From Deltaproteobacteria bacterium (lineage in GTDB: Bacteria > Desulfobacterota_D > UBA1144 > Nemesobacterales > N074bin48): DNA of 5,168 nucleotides. How positions within the stretch are numbered: position 1 is the stretch's first letter; each line of letters begins with the position of its first letter. The position numbers and the translations under genes are program-made. A model generated the notes under the pieces. The model saw only the letters and a program-made list of their open reading frames with translations. It searched no databases and had not been told where the DNA came from. The DNA lies in contig SMWS01000104.1 in the NCBI GenBank assembly GCA_004356685.1, forward strand, positions 1-5,168, in the 5' to 3' direction. Below are positions 1 to 5,111 of this stretch, piece after piece.

Positions 1-1
1 A

Positions 2-325
2 ATACTGCTGGGCGCATTTCAGTGGGACTACAGATATTCGGTGCTTGCCACAACTGGTATTGTGCTTGGCGCAATTTATATGCTTTGGGCATATCAAAGG
101 GTAATGTTTGGTCCTTTAGACAAACCAGAAAATAAAGCGCTTAAAGATCTGAGCGTAAGAGAGATTTTTGTTTTGCTTCCAATTTCTATTATGATTTTTG
201 TCATGGGTATTTATCCAAAGCCATTTCTGGAAAGGATAGAGCCAAGCGTCAGTAATCTAATCCACACCAAGTTTAGCCAGACAATAAAGCAAAATTATTC
301 TGATAAGATATTGTCTCAGAAATAA
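2..325 (+). CDS. nuoM: NADH-quinone oxidoreductase subunit M, C-terminal end (5' partial)
   Basis: This is the C-terminal part of a proton-pumping antiporter-like membrane subunit of respiratory complex I. The frame is open to the window edge, so the true start lies upstream and the GTG at 41 is an internal valine. The visible 107 residues begin ILLGAFQWDYRYSVLATTG and continue with LGAIYMLWAYQRVMFGPL, the hallmark end of NuoM: the last conserved helix followed by the YQRVMFGP loop. A second hydrophobic helix lies at about 161-214 and is followed by GIYPKPFL, again typical of NuoM rather than NuoL or NuoN. A polar tail of about 30 residues follows, ending at TAA 323-325. In most nuo operons nuoN follows directly, but here a 148-bp AT-rich gap and a pterin gene follow. 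The family call is secure. Assignment to the main complex I rather than an extra NuoM-like copy cannot be made from the fragment. Confidence 0.93.
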   Translation: MLLGAFQWDYRYSVLATTGIVLGAIYMLWAYQRVMFGPLDKPENKALKDLSVREIFVLLPISIMIFVMGIYPKPFLERIEPSVSNLIHTKFSQTIKQNYSDKILSQK

Positions 326-370
326 TATAGTAGTTTGTTTATTATTTATAAAATTGCCGCAAATCATTTT

Positions 371-385
371 AATTATCTGATAATT
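371..385. promoter_or_regulatory. 15-bp dyad, possible operator upstream of the pterin operon
   Basis: AATTATC at 371-377 and GATAATT at 379-385 are perfect inverted arms around a single T. A one-base centre cannot fold into an RNA hairpin, so a dimeric regulator site is the more natural reading. It ends 11 bp before a TGCTATATT box at 397-405. In such AT-rich DNA a dyad of this length could arise by chance. No known regulator is recognised. Confidence 0.25.
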
Positions 386-396
386 CCTTATTTAAT

Positions 397-405
397 TGCT
401 ATATT
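397..405 (+). promoter_or_regulatory. Possible extended -10 promoter of the pterin operon
   Basis: TGCTATATT has the TG-N-TATAAT layout of an extended -10 element, with five of six hexamer matches. No good -35 hexamer lies 16-18 bp upstream, which extended -10 promoters can tolerate. Transcription would start near 412, giving a leader of about 50-60 nt before the first PTPS gene. A second TG-N-GATAAT box at 442-450 would start around 457, which is too close to the TTG candidate at 462 but is usable for the ATG at 474. Both are pattern matches in AT-rich DNA and remain unproven. Confidence 0.28.
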
Positions 406-473
406 ACCTTATGCTTATTAATACTAGTATCATTATATTGATGTGATAATATTAGGTTTTTTTGATATTAGTT

Positions 474-899
474 ATGGTAAACAAGACGCTGCTTACAAAG
501 AGGGTTACATTTTCTGCCTCTCACCGGTACTGGAATAAAAACTGGTCGGAGAAAAAAAATGTTGAGGTGTTTGGTAAGTGTACAAGTCCTCACGGGCATG
601 GTCATAACTATGTCTTAGAGACGACAGTTGAAGGAGAAATAGATCCTGAGACAGGGATGATAATAAATCTATACGACCTTAAACCAATTATAGTAGATGC
701 TCTTAAGGATTTCGATCATAAATATCTAAATGAGGATAATTTGAGCTTTAAGGATTTAATTCCAACCACAGAAAATATTGCTAAGGTGCTTTGGGAAGTA
801 ATAAGTAATAACCTTGATAAAAATAAATCCTGTAAACTTCACAGAATCAGGCTTTATGAAACCCCGGAAGTTTATGTTGATTATTGGAGGGGTAGTTGA
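474..899 (+). CDS. 6-pyruvoyl-tetrahydropterin synthase family protein (PTPS/QueD), copy 1
   Basis: PTPS enzymes convert dihydroneopterin triphosphate to 6-pyruvoyl-tetrahydropterin, and QueD relatives make carboxy-tetrahydropterin for queuosine. From ATG 474 the product has 141 residues, close to the 144 of mammalian PTPS. Zinc ligands are His17 (in FSASHR), His42 and His44 (in HGHGHNY). The catalytic cysteine is Cys36 (FGKC), with Asp81-His82 (FDHKYLN), and pterin-binding Glu100 (TTEN) and Glu129 (YETPE). The run from FGKC to GEIDPETGM looks strikingly like animal PTPS. Because of the HGHGH stretch, both CxxxHGH (QueD spacing) and CxxxxxHGH (PTPS spacing) can be read. The start is uncertain: TTG at 462, five bases after AGG 454-456, would add four residues, while ATG 474 has no good ribosome site. 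The stop TGA overlaps the TTG start of copy 2. The family is certain; substrate preference is not. Confidence 0.93.
   Translation: MVNKTLLTKRVTFSASHRYWNKNWSEKKNVEVFGKCTSPHGHGHNYVLETTVEGEIDPETGMIINLYDLKPIIVDALKDFDHKYLNEDNLSFKDLIPTTENIAKVLWEVISNNLDKNKSCKLHRIRLYETPEVYVDYWRGS
886..890 (+). promoter_or_regulatory. Strong ribosome binding site deciding the TTG start of PTPS copy 2
   Basis: GGAGG lies inside the last codons of PTPS copy 1, five bases before TTG 896-898. No ATG or GTG start lies at suitable spacing in that frame, so this site fixes the TTG as the start. The TTG overlaps the upstream TGA as TTGA, a classic coupled stop-start arrangement. Confidence 0.8.
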
Positions 900-1333
900 A
901 CACCAAACATTGCTGCCTGACAAAAATTTATAACTTTTCGGCAGGGCACAGGCTTTTTTTAGACAGATTGAGTGAAAAAGAGAATTCGGAGGTTTTTGGA
1001 AAGTGCTCAAACCCCAGGGGACACGGACACGATTACTATTTAGAGGTAAGGGTAAAAGGTGAGATTAACAATGATACTGGGATGGTAGTAGATTTGAAAG
1101 AACTAGATTTAATTGTTGATAAAGTAATCTCAGAACTAGATCACAAACGCCTCGATATAGAGGTTGATTATTTTATAAAGAATCAATCAACTGGTGAAAA
1201 TATAGTTAGATTTTTTTGGGGTAAGCTTAAAGATAATATACAAAATATTAATCTGGTTTATCTAAAACTTTGGGAAACTGAGAATAACTATTTTGAATAC
1301 TTTGAGGAGAAAGATATAAAATATGCAAATTGA
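896..1333 (+). CDS. 6-pyruvoyl-tetrahydropterin synthase family protein (PTPS), copy 2
   Basis: This is a 145-residue tandem paralogue of the preceding gene. By eye about half of the first 75 aligned core residues are identical, and the remainder is more divergent. All expected active-site residues are present: zinc ligands His18 (FSAGHR), His43 and His45 (GHGHDY), catalytic Cys37 (FGKC), Asp82-His83 (LDHKRLD), Glu101 (STGEN) and Glu128 (WETEN). Only the CxxxxxHGH spacing of classical PTPS fits, because Arg41 replaces the extra His of copy 1. Two further differences are Asp46 where copy 1 has Asn (HDY versus HNY), and Gly100 where copy 1 and animal PTPS have Thr before the conserved Glu. The start is TTG 896, supported by GGAGG at 886-890. 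The end overlaps folE by 11 bp. It may be a second PTPS, a specialised homologue, or a partner in a mixed hexamer. The sequence does not decide between these. Confidence 0.92.
   Translation: MNTKHCCLTKIYNFSAGHRLFLDRLSEKENSEVFGKCSNPRGHGHDYYLEVRVKGEINNDTGMVVDLKELDLIVDKVISELDHKRLDIEVDYFIKNQSTGENIVRFFWGKLKDNIQNINLVYLKLWETENNYFEYFEEKDIKYAN
1304..1310 (+). promoter_or_regulatory. Ribosome binding site of folE, inside PTPS copy 2
   Basis: GAGGAGA precedes the folE ATG at 1323 by 12 bases, slightly longer than the usual spacing. It lies within the coding sequence of PTPS copy 2, so folE translation probably depends on ribosomes finishing the upstream gene at 1333. Confidence 0.6.
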
Positions 1334-1886
1334 AGATGCCATTAGAAGTTTGATTAAAGAAATAGGTGAAGACCCTGAAAGACCGGGGCTTAGAAACACC
1401 CCTGATAGAATTGCAAGAATGTATAGGGAGGAACTTACATTTGGATATAACCAATCACCTCACGAGGTTATTAATGATGCAATCTTTGATGAAAAGTATG
1501 ATGAGATGGTCATTATAAAGGATGTAGAATTTTATAGCCTCTGTGAACACCACATGCTCCCATTTTTTGGAAAATGTCATGTGGCTTATGTGCCCAATGG
1601 GAAAATTATTGGTCTTAGTAAAATTCCAAGACTGATTGAAATTTACTCAAGACGCCTTCAGTTACAGGAAAGAATGACCATGAACATTGCCGATATTCTA
1701 AATGAGACTTTAAGTCCGCATGGGGTTGGGGTTGTCGCTGAGGCATTTCACCTTTGTATAGCTATGAGGGGGGTAAAAAAGGCAAGGGCAAATATGCTAA
1801 CAAGCTCAATGCTCGGGGTATTCAAAAAAGATGAGAGAACACGCGCCGAATTTTTAAGTCTAATAGGTCAAAATAGTCTAAAGTGA
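1323..1886 (+). CDS. folE: GTP cyclohydrolase I (type FolE)
   Basis: FolE opens the imidazole ring of GTP and recyclises it to 7,8-dihydroneopterin triphosphate, the first step of both folate and tetrahydrobiopterin synthesis. It acts in the cytosol as a toroidal decamer. The 187 residues are a normal bacterial length. Zinc ligands are Cys74 and His77 (YSLCEHHMLPF) and Cys145 (FHLCIAMRG), matching Cys110, His113 and Cys181 of the E. coli enzyme. His76 and His143 match the catalytic histidines. Further signatures are the N-terminal DPERPGLRNTPDRIARMY, GLSKIPRLIEIYSRRLQLQE at about 97-116, and the C-terminal TSSMLGVFKKDERTRAEFL. The start overlaps copy 2 by 11 bp, and the SDR gene begins three bases after the stop. 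Placement between PTPS and a sepiapterin-reductase-like gene suggests a dedicated pterin role. It may also feed folate synthesis if it is the only copy in the genome. Confidence 0.97.
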   Translation: MQIEDAIRSLIKEIGEDPERPGLRNTPDRIARMYREELTFGYNQSPHEVINDAIFDEKYDEMVIIKDVEFYSLCEHHMLPFFGKCHVAYVPNGKIIGLSKIPRLIEIYSRRLQLQERMTMNIADILNETLSPHGVGVVAEAFHLCIAMRGVKKARANMLTSSMLGVFKKDERTRAEFLSLIGQNSLK

Positions 1887-1889
1887 TTT

Positions 1890-2591
1890 ATGGATAAAGT
1901 AGTATTAATTACTGGTGCTGGTAAAGGAATAGGAAGAGAAATCGCACTTGTATTTGCCAAACAAAAATTCCATGTAGCAGCTTGCGGTAGAACTGCCTCT
2001 GATTTAGAAAATCTTAAAAATGAAATAGAGCACATCGGTTCAGGAATTTATATAGATGTCTGTGATATAAGCCGGGAGTCTGAGGTAAGAGGTTTTATTA
2101 ATAAAGTCTCGGAGGTTAGTGGTAAAATCGATGTTTTAGTAAACAATGCTGCTGTTGCTTACATTGGTTCAATCTTTGATACAGATCTAAAAACTTGGGA
2201 GCAAACCCTCAAGGTTAATTTGACAGGCACGTTTTTAATTACAAAGCACACGCTAGAATTTATGGATGAAGGCGCACATATTTTTAATATTGGGTCAAAT
2301 GCTTCAAAAATTGGATTTGCAAATTGGAGCGCTTATTGTACTTCTAAATTTGGTCTTTTAGGTTTTACAAATTCTATTAGGGAAGAACTAAGATCCAAGG
2401 GAATTAAAGTTTCGGCTATTCTTCCAGGTCCCACGAACACTCCGCTTTGGGATTCTCTGCAGGGAGATTGGGATAAAACAAAGATGATGGAACCAAAAAG
2501 CATTGCTGAAATGATACTGCATGTTTACAGCCAGCCGGCTGATGTGCAGACAGAAGAAGTTTATATCATTCCAAGCAGCGGAGGGTTATAA
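1890..2591 (+). CDS. Short-chain dehydrogenase/reductase, probable sepiapterin reductase-like
   Basis: This is a 233-residue classical SDR with an NAD(P)-binding Rossmann fold. The cofactor motif TGAGKGIG spans residues 8-15, and NNAA is at 85-88. The catalytic residues are Asn110, Ser136 (NIGSN), Tyr149 and Lys153 (YCTSK), followed by PGPTNTPLW at about 179-187. Arg34 after the second strand (ACGRT) fits a preference for NADPH. The start LITGAGKGIGR, the YC-SKFG active-site stretch, TP-W, the MMEPKSIAE helix and the C-terminal EEVYIIPSSGG resemble, as I remember it, the sepiapterin reductase of Chlorobium tepidum. Sepiapterin reductase reduces 6-pyruvoyl-tetrahydropterin to tetrahydrobiopterin, so an SDR directly after PTPS and folE fits that step. 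SDR substrates are hard to predict and a general ketoreductase cannot be excluded. The ATG follows the folE stop by three bases with no clear ribosome site, suggesting translational coupling. Confidence 0.85.
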   Translation: MDKVVLITGAGKGIGREIALVFAKQKFHVAACGRTASDLENLKNEIEHIGSGIYIDVCDISRESEVRGFINKVSEVSGKIDVLVNNAAVAYIGSIFDTDLKTWEQTLKVNLTGTFLITKHTLEFMDEGAHIFNIGSNASKIGFANWSAYCTSKFGLLGFTNSIREELRSKGIKVSAILPGPTNTPLWDSLQGDWDKTKMMEPKSIAEMILHVYSQPADVQTEEVYIIPSSGGL

Positions 2592-2641
2592 TATATCTTA
2601 TTTAATTAATATATATTATAATATTTTTTAAGAGCTACAAA
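2592..2641 (+). promoter_or_regulatory. AT-only spacer before hemA, possible promoter
   Basis: From 2592 to about 2630 the sequence is almost purely A and T. It contains a TATAAT hexamer at 2617-2622, within a 12-bp palindrome ATATTATAATAT at 2613-2624. Another TATAAT at 2587-2592 overlaps the stop of the SDR gene. Neither has a convincing -35 hexamer at normal spacing. The weak ribosome site AAGAG at 2630-2634 sits seven bases before the hemA ATG. The region probably gives hemA-hemC its own promoter, but the evidence is only the -10 match and base composition. Confidence 0.3.
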
Positions 2642-3970
2642 ATGTTGAGCATATTAACTTTAGGGATTAGCTACAAAGAGACTCCTGTAGAACTGAGGGA
2701 AAGATTGGTCTTTTCTGATAGGGATACGGCTGAAGTACTTCCAAAATTAATAAAAAATACAAATATAGAAGAATGTATCATTCTTTCCACATGTAATAGG
2801 ATTGAGATATACGCAGTAACCGAAGATGTCGAAAACGCTATTAATCAGATAAAGCAGTTTATTGCTGAATTTCACAATATTGACGTTGAACAATTATCTT
2901 CCCATTACTATAGTTTTATTGGCGTAGAGGCTATAAGACATATATTCAGAGTAGCTTCGAGTCTGGATTCTATGGTAGTAGGTGAGCCTCAGATTCTGGG
3001 TCAGGTAAAAGAATCTTATAAAATTGCCACAAAAGCCGATACTACAGGATTAATACTAAATAAGCTTTTCCACAGCACTTTTTTTGCAGCCAAAAAAGTC
3101 AGATCAGAAACGGGTATTGGATCTCAAGCCGTGTCTATCAGCTATGCAGCGGTAGAGCTTGCTAAAAGAATCTTTGATGATTTTACAAACAGAACAGCAG
3201 TTCTTATCGGTTCCGGGGAGATGGGAGAGCTTGCGGCCAGGAATCTGATAAATGTTGGTATAAATGAGCTTATAATAGCGAGTAGAAACATCGAAAATGC
3301 CAGAATACTTGCTCAAAACTTAAATGGTAAAGCAGTTGGAATGGAGGAAATTTATTACCATATCAATCATGCAGACATCATTATAACTGCCACTGATTCA
3401 TTGGAATATATTATCAAACCCATACATTTGAAAGAGGCTTTGAATATAAGAAAAAACGAGCCGATATTTCTGATCGATATAGCTGTTCCAAGGAATATCG
3501 ATCCAAGGATAGAAGAACTGGAAAATGTTTACCTGTATGACATTGACGATTTAAATGGAATTTTGGATGAAAACATTAAATCGAGAAAACAAAACGCCAG
3601 AAAAGCTGAAGAAATAATAAATCACAGAGTAATACAATTCTCAAACTGGCTTGAAGAACTCAAGGTGTTTCCGGCTATAGTTGAACTGAAGAACAGGTTT
3701 GAACTAATCAAAAACCAGGAAGTTGTTAAGGCTTTTAGGAAGCTTGATTTGCAGGATAGCAATCAAAGAGAAATAGTTGAAAATATGGCTTCGGCTATCA
3801 TTTCAAAATTGCTTCACAGCCCGTTTTCAAACCTAAAAAAACAATCTTCTACTTATGCAAGTTCGGTGTACGTAGATACAATAACTAAACTTTTTGACCT
3901 CCAAACCAAATTAACTCTGGTAGATGACGAATCTGATGAGCAACCTTCTCAGGATTGGAACAAGGGGTAG
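2642..3970 (+). CDS. hemA: Glutamyl-tRNA reductase
   Basis: HemA reduces the glutamyl group of Glu-tRNA(Glu) with NADPH to glutamate-1-semialdehyde, the committed step of the C5 pathway to heme, siroheme and related tetrapyrroles. The 442-residue product has the full three-domain layout. The N-terminal catalytic domain carries the nucleophile Cys51 (LSTCNRIEIY) and the GEPQILGQVK signature at 114-123. The NADPH-binding Rossmann domain has VLIGSGEMGELAARNL at about 187-202 and DIAVPRNIDP at 279-288. The C-terminal dimerisation helix and domain runs from about 300 to 425. The start at ATG 2642 gives the usual N-terminus (LTLGISYKETPVELRE) and is preceded by AAGAG. The acidic tail (DDESDE, then QPSQDWNKG) is encoded where the gene runs into hemC. 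Feedback or proteolytic control of HemA is known in some bacteria, but nothing here shows it. Confidence 0.98.
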   Translation: MLSILTLGISYKETPVELRERLVFSDRDTAEVLPKLIKNTNIEECIILSTCNRIEIYAVTEDVENAINQIKQFIAEFHNIDVEQLSSHYYSFIGVEAIRHIFRVASSLDSMVVGEPQILGQVKESYKIATKADTTGLILNKLFHSTFFAAKKVRSETGIGSQAVSISYAAVELAKRIFDDFTNRTAVLIGSGEMGELAARNLINVGINELIIASRNIENARILAQNLNGKAVGMEEIYYHINHADIIITATDSLEYIIKPIHLKEALNIRKNEPIFLIDIAVPRNIDPRIEELENVYLYDIDDLNGILDENIKSRKQNARKAEEIINHRVIQFSNWLEELKVFPAIVELKNRFELIKNQEVVKAFRKLDLQDSNQREIVENMASAIISKLLHSPFSNLKKQSSTYASSVYVDTITKLFDLQTKLTLVDDESDEQPSQDWNKG

Positions 3971-4865
3971 TAAGCTTGCCCTTTGGCAGGCTAACTTTGT
4001 TAAACAGTCCCTCCAAAAAATATTTCCAGAATTACTTGTTTATCTGAAAATTATAAAAACATCTGGAGATAATTTCCAGGATAGGTCACTTTCATCTATT
4101 GGCGGCAAAGGATTATTTGTAAAAGAAATTGAAGAAGCGATGTTGAATGGCCAGGTTGATATAGCTGTTCATAGCATGAAGGACGTGCCAGTAACTATTC
4201 CCCGTGGTTTAGAGATACCTACTTTTCTCAGTCGTGAAGATCCAAGAGATGTACTTCTTTCAAATGGTAAAGTTGAATTTGAAAATCTTGCCAGAAGCTC
4301 GGTTCTTGGGACAGGAAGCTTGAGACGCCAGGTTCAGATAAAGAAATTAAGAGACGATTTAGAATTAAAACCAATTAGAGGGAATGTTGATACAAGAATA
4401 AAAAAGCTCATATCCGGACAGTACGATGCGTTAGTCTTAGCTTCGGCAGGGATTAAGAGGCTTGGACTCAAAGGTGAAATAACGCAGTATTTTTCTACAA
4501 CCGATATTATTCCTTCAGCAGGGCAGGGGATAATAGGGATTGAATGCAGAGAGAATGATATAGAAATTAAAGAAATGATTTCAAATATAAATGATTCAAA
4601 TTCAATGTTTTGTATTGGAGCTGAAAGAAACTTCGTTGCTAAGATGGGTGGAGATTGCAGCCTTCCGCTTGGTTGTTATTGTGAAATAAAAGATAAGAAT
4701 AAAATTCAAATAAGCGGATTTGTCGCATCTGTTGATGGAAAAGATTTTATAAAAGATAATATTTCAGGAAGCATTGAAGATAATATCAAACTTTCATCAC
4801 AGCTTGCTGAAAGAATAATTAGCAATGGTGGCAAAGAAATAATAGGGAGTTTTGATAGCAACTAA
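3936..4865 (+). CDS. hemC: Porphobilinogen deaminase (hydroxymethylbilane synthase)
   Basis: HemC joins four porphobilinogen units into linear hydroxymethylbilane using a covalently attached dipyrromethane cofactor. From ATG 3936 it has 309 residues, the usual length, beginning MSNLLRIGTRGSKLALWQA. Catalytic Asp83 lies in HSMKDVP. The substrate- and cofactor-binding arginines include those of LGTGSLRRQ (about 125-132) and RGNVDTR. The cofactor-bearing Cys241 is in MGGDCSLPLG. These positions are one off the E. coli numbering (Asp84, Cys242), which favours this start. The alternative ATG at 3924 adds four residues. Neither start has a recognisable ribosome site, so translation is probably coupled to hemA, whose stop at 3968-3970 lies inside hemC in another frame: overlap 35 bp, or 47 bp with the longer start. 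No hemD or hemB follows in the window. Confidence 0.97.
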   Translation: MSNLLRIGTRGSKLALWQANFVKQSLQKIFPELLVYLKIIKTSGDNFQDRSLSSIGGKGLFVKEIEEAMLNGQVDIAVHSMKDVPVTIPRGLEIPTFLSREDPRDVLLSNGKVEFENLARSSVLGTGSLRRQVQIKKLRDDLELKPIRGNVDTRIKKLISGQYDALVLASAGIKRLGLKGEITQYFSTTDIIPSAGQGIIGIECRENDIEIKEMISNINDSNSMFCIGAERNFVAKMGGDCSLPLGCYCEIKDKNKIQISGFVASVDGKDFIKDNISGSIEDNIKLSSQLAERIISNGGKEIIGSFDSN

Positions 4866-4947
4866 TACCATTGTTTTCCTACACTTACCAAACAATCTGG
4901 GGTTTATTAACCGCACTGCATCCAAACAATTCACAATCAATAATGTC

Positions 4948-4991
4948 ATGCTGAATACTAAATAGAGTTCAGCACAAGCTTGATTCAGCAT
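4948..4991. repeat. Inverted repeat, hairpin-forming intergenic element
   Basis: ATGCTGAAT at 4948-4956 and ATTCAGCAT at 4983-4991 are perfect 9-bp inverted arms with a 26-nt loop. The loop holds a second TTCAGCA at 4968-4974, so TGCTGAA (4949-4955) has two possible partners, and an 8-bp palindrome CAAGCTTG at 4975-4982. The 'TGCTGAA ... TTCAGCA' layout resembles dispersed palindromic repeats seen in many bacterial intergenic regions. A TTTT at 4997-5000 follows shortly, so weak terminator activity for hemA-hemC is possible. Confidence 0.5.
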
Positions 4992-5020
4992 CTGGATTTT
5001 ATGTTACAAAAAAATACGCA

Positions 5021-5060
5021 TTTCGAAAGGCCCTTCGACTCGGCTCAGGACAGGCTCAAT
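5021..5060. repeat. GC-rich interspersed-repeat-like element
   Basis: The stretch 5031-5057 is about two-thirds G+C in otherwise very AT-rich DNA. It contains CCCTTCGACTCGGCTCAGG and a direct repeat of GGCTCA at 5042-5047 and 5053-5058. At its left edge, 5023-5038 is a 16-bp near-perfect palindrome (TCGAA, A, GGCC, C, TTCGA) with one mismatched pair. The minus-strand reading, GAGCCTGTCCTGAGC followed by CGAGTCGAAGGG, strongly resembles a short repeat I have seen dispersed in intergenic DNA of many bacterial genomes. Only one copy is in the window, so repetition itself cannot be shown here. Confidence 0.5.
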
Positions 5061-5111
5061 GTGTTCTTACTTATTTTACTTTTTACATATAGCTCTTAAA
5101 ATAATTATATT

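Larger units (their letters stand above)
4866..5111. other. Non-coding region after hemC
   Basis: No credible complete gene is seen here. Just after hemC, ATTGTTT (4870-4876) and AAACAAT (4890-4896) could pair across a 13-nt loop, but no T-run follows, so this is not a standard terminator. CCAAACAAT occurs twice, at 4888-4896 and 4922-4930. The rest holds a hairpin-forming repeat (4948-4991) and a GC-rich element (5021-5060), followed by AT-rich DNA that may contain the promoter of a downstream gene. Confidence 0.6.

Noticed and set aside
41..325. A stand-alone 94-residue gene starting at GTG 41.
   Set aside because: The frame is open to the window edge and the upstream residues continue NuoM homology, so this is the end of nuoM.
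756..1010. Minus-strand 84-residue open frame.
   Set aside because: It lies across the two PTPS genes, which have strong family matches on the plus strand, and its product is unrecognisable.
474..1333. PTPS-III-type proteins replacing dihydroneopterin aldolase in folate synthesis.
   Set aside because: That subgroup has Glu in place of the catalytic Cys; both copies here keep the Cys in FGKC.
1248..1454. Minus-strand 68-residue open frame.
   Set aside because: It is antisense to the end of PTPS copy 2 and the start of folE, with no family signal.
3104..3316. Minus-strand 70-residue open frame.
   Set aside because: It lies wholly inside hemA, opposite the NADPH-binding domain, with no sign of being a real gene.
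4870..4896. Rho-independent terminator of hemA-hemC.
   Set aside because: The stem is seven A/T-rich pairs with a 13-nt loop, and no T-run follows, so it does not meet the usual pattern.
4797..4991. Minus-strand 64-residue open frame spanning the end of hemC and the intergenic repeat.
   Set aside because: Its start lies in the hairpin repeat and its body is antisense to hemC; there is no ribosome site and no recognisable domain.
5082..5111. Promoter TTTACA, 18-bp spacer, TATATT before the last open frame.
   Set aside because: The -10 box would directly abut the ATG at 5112, placing the start of transcription inside the gene. It would work only if translation began at TTG 5127.
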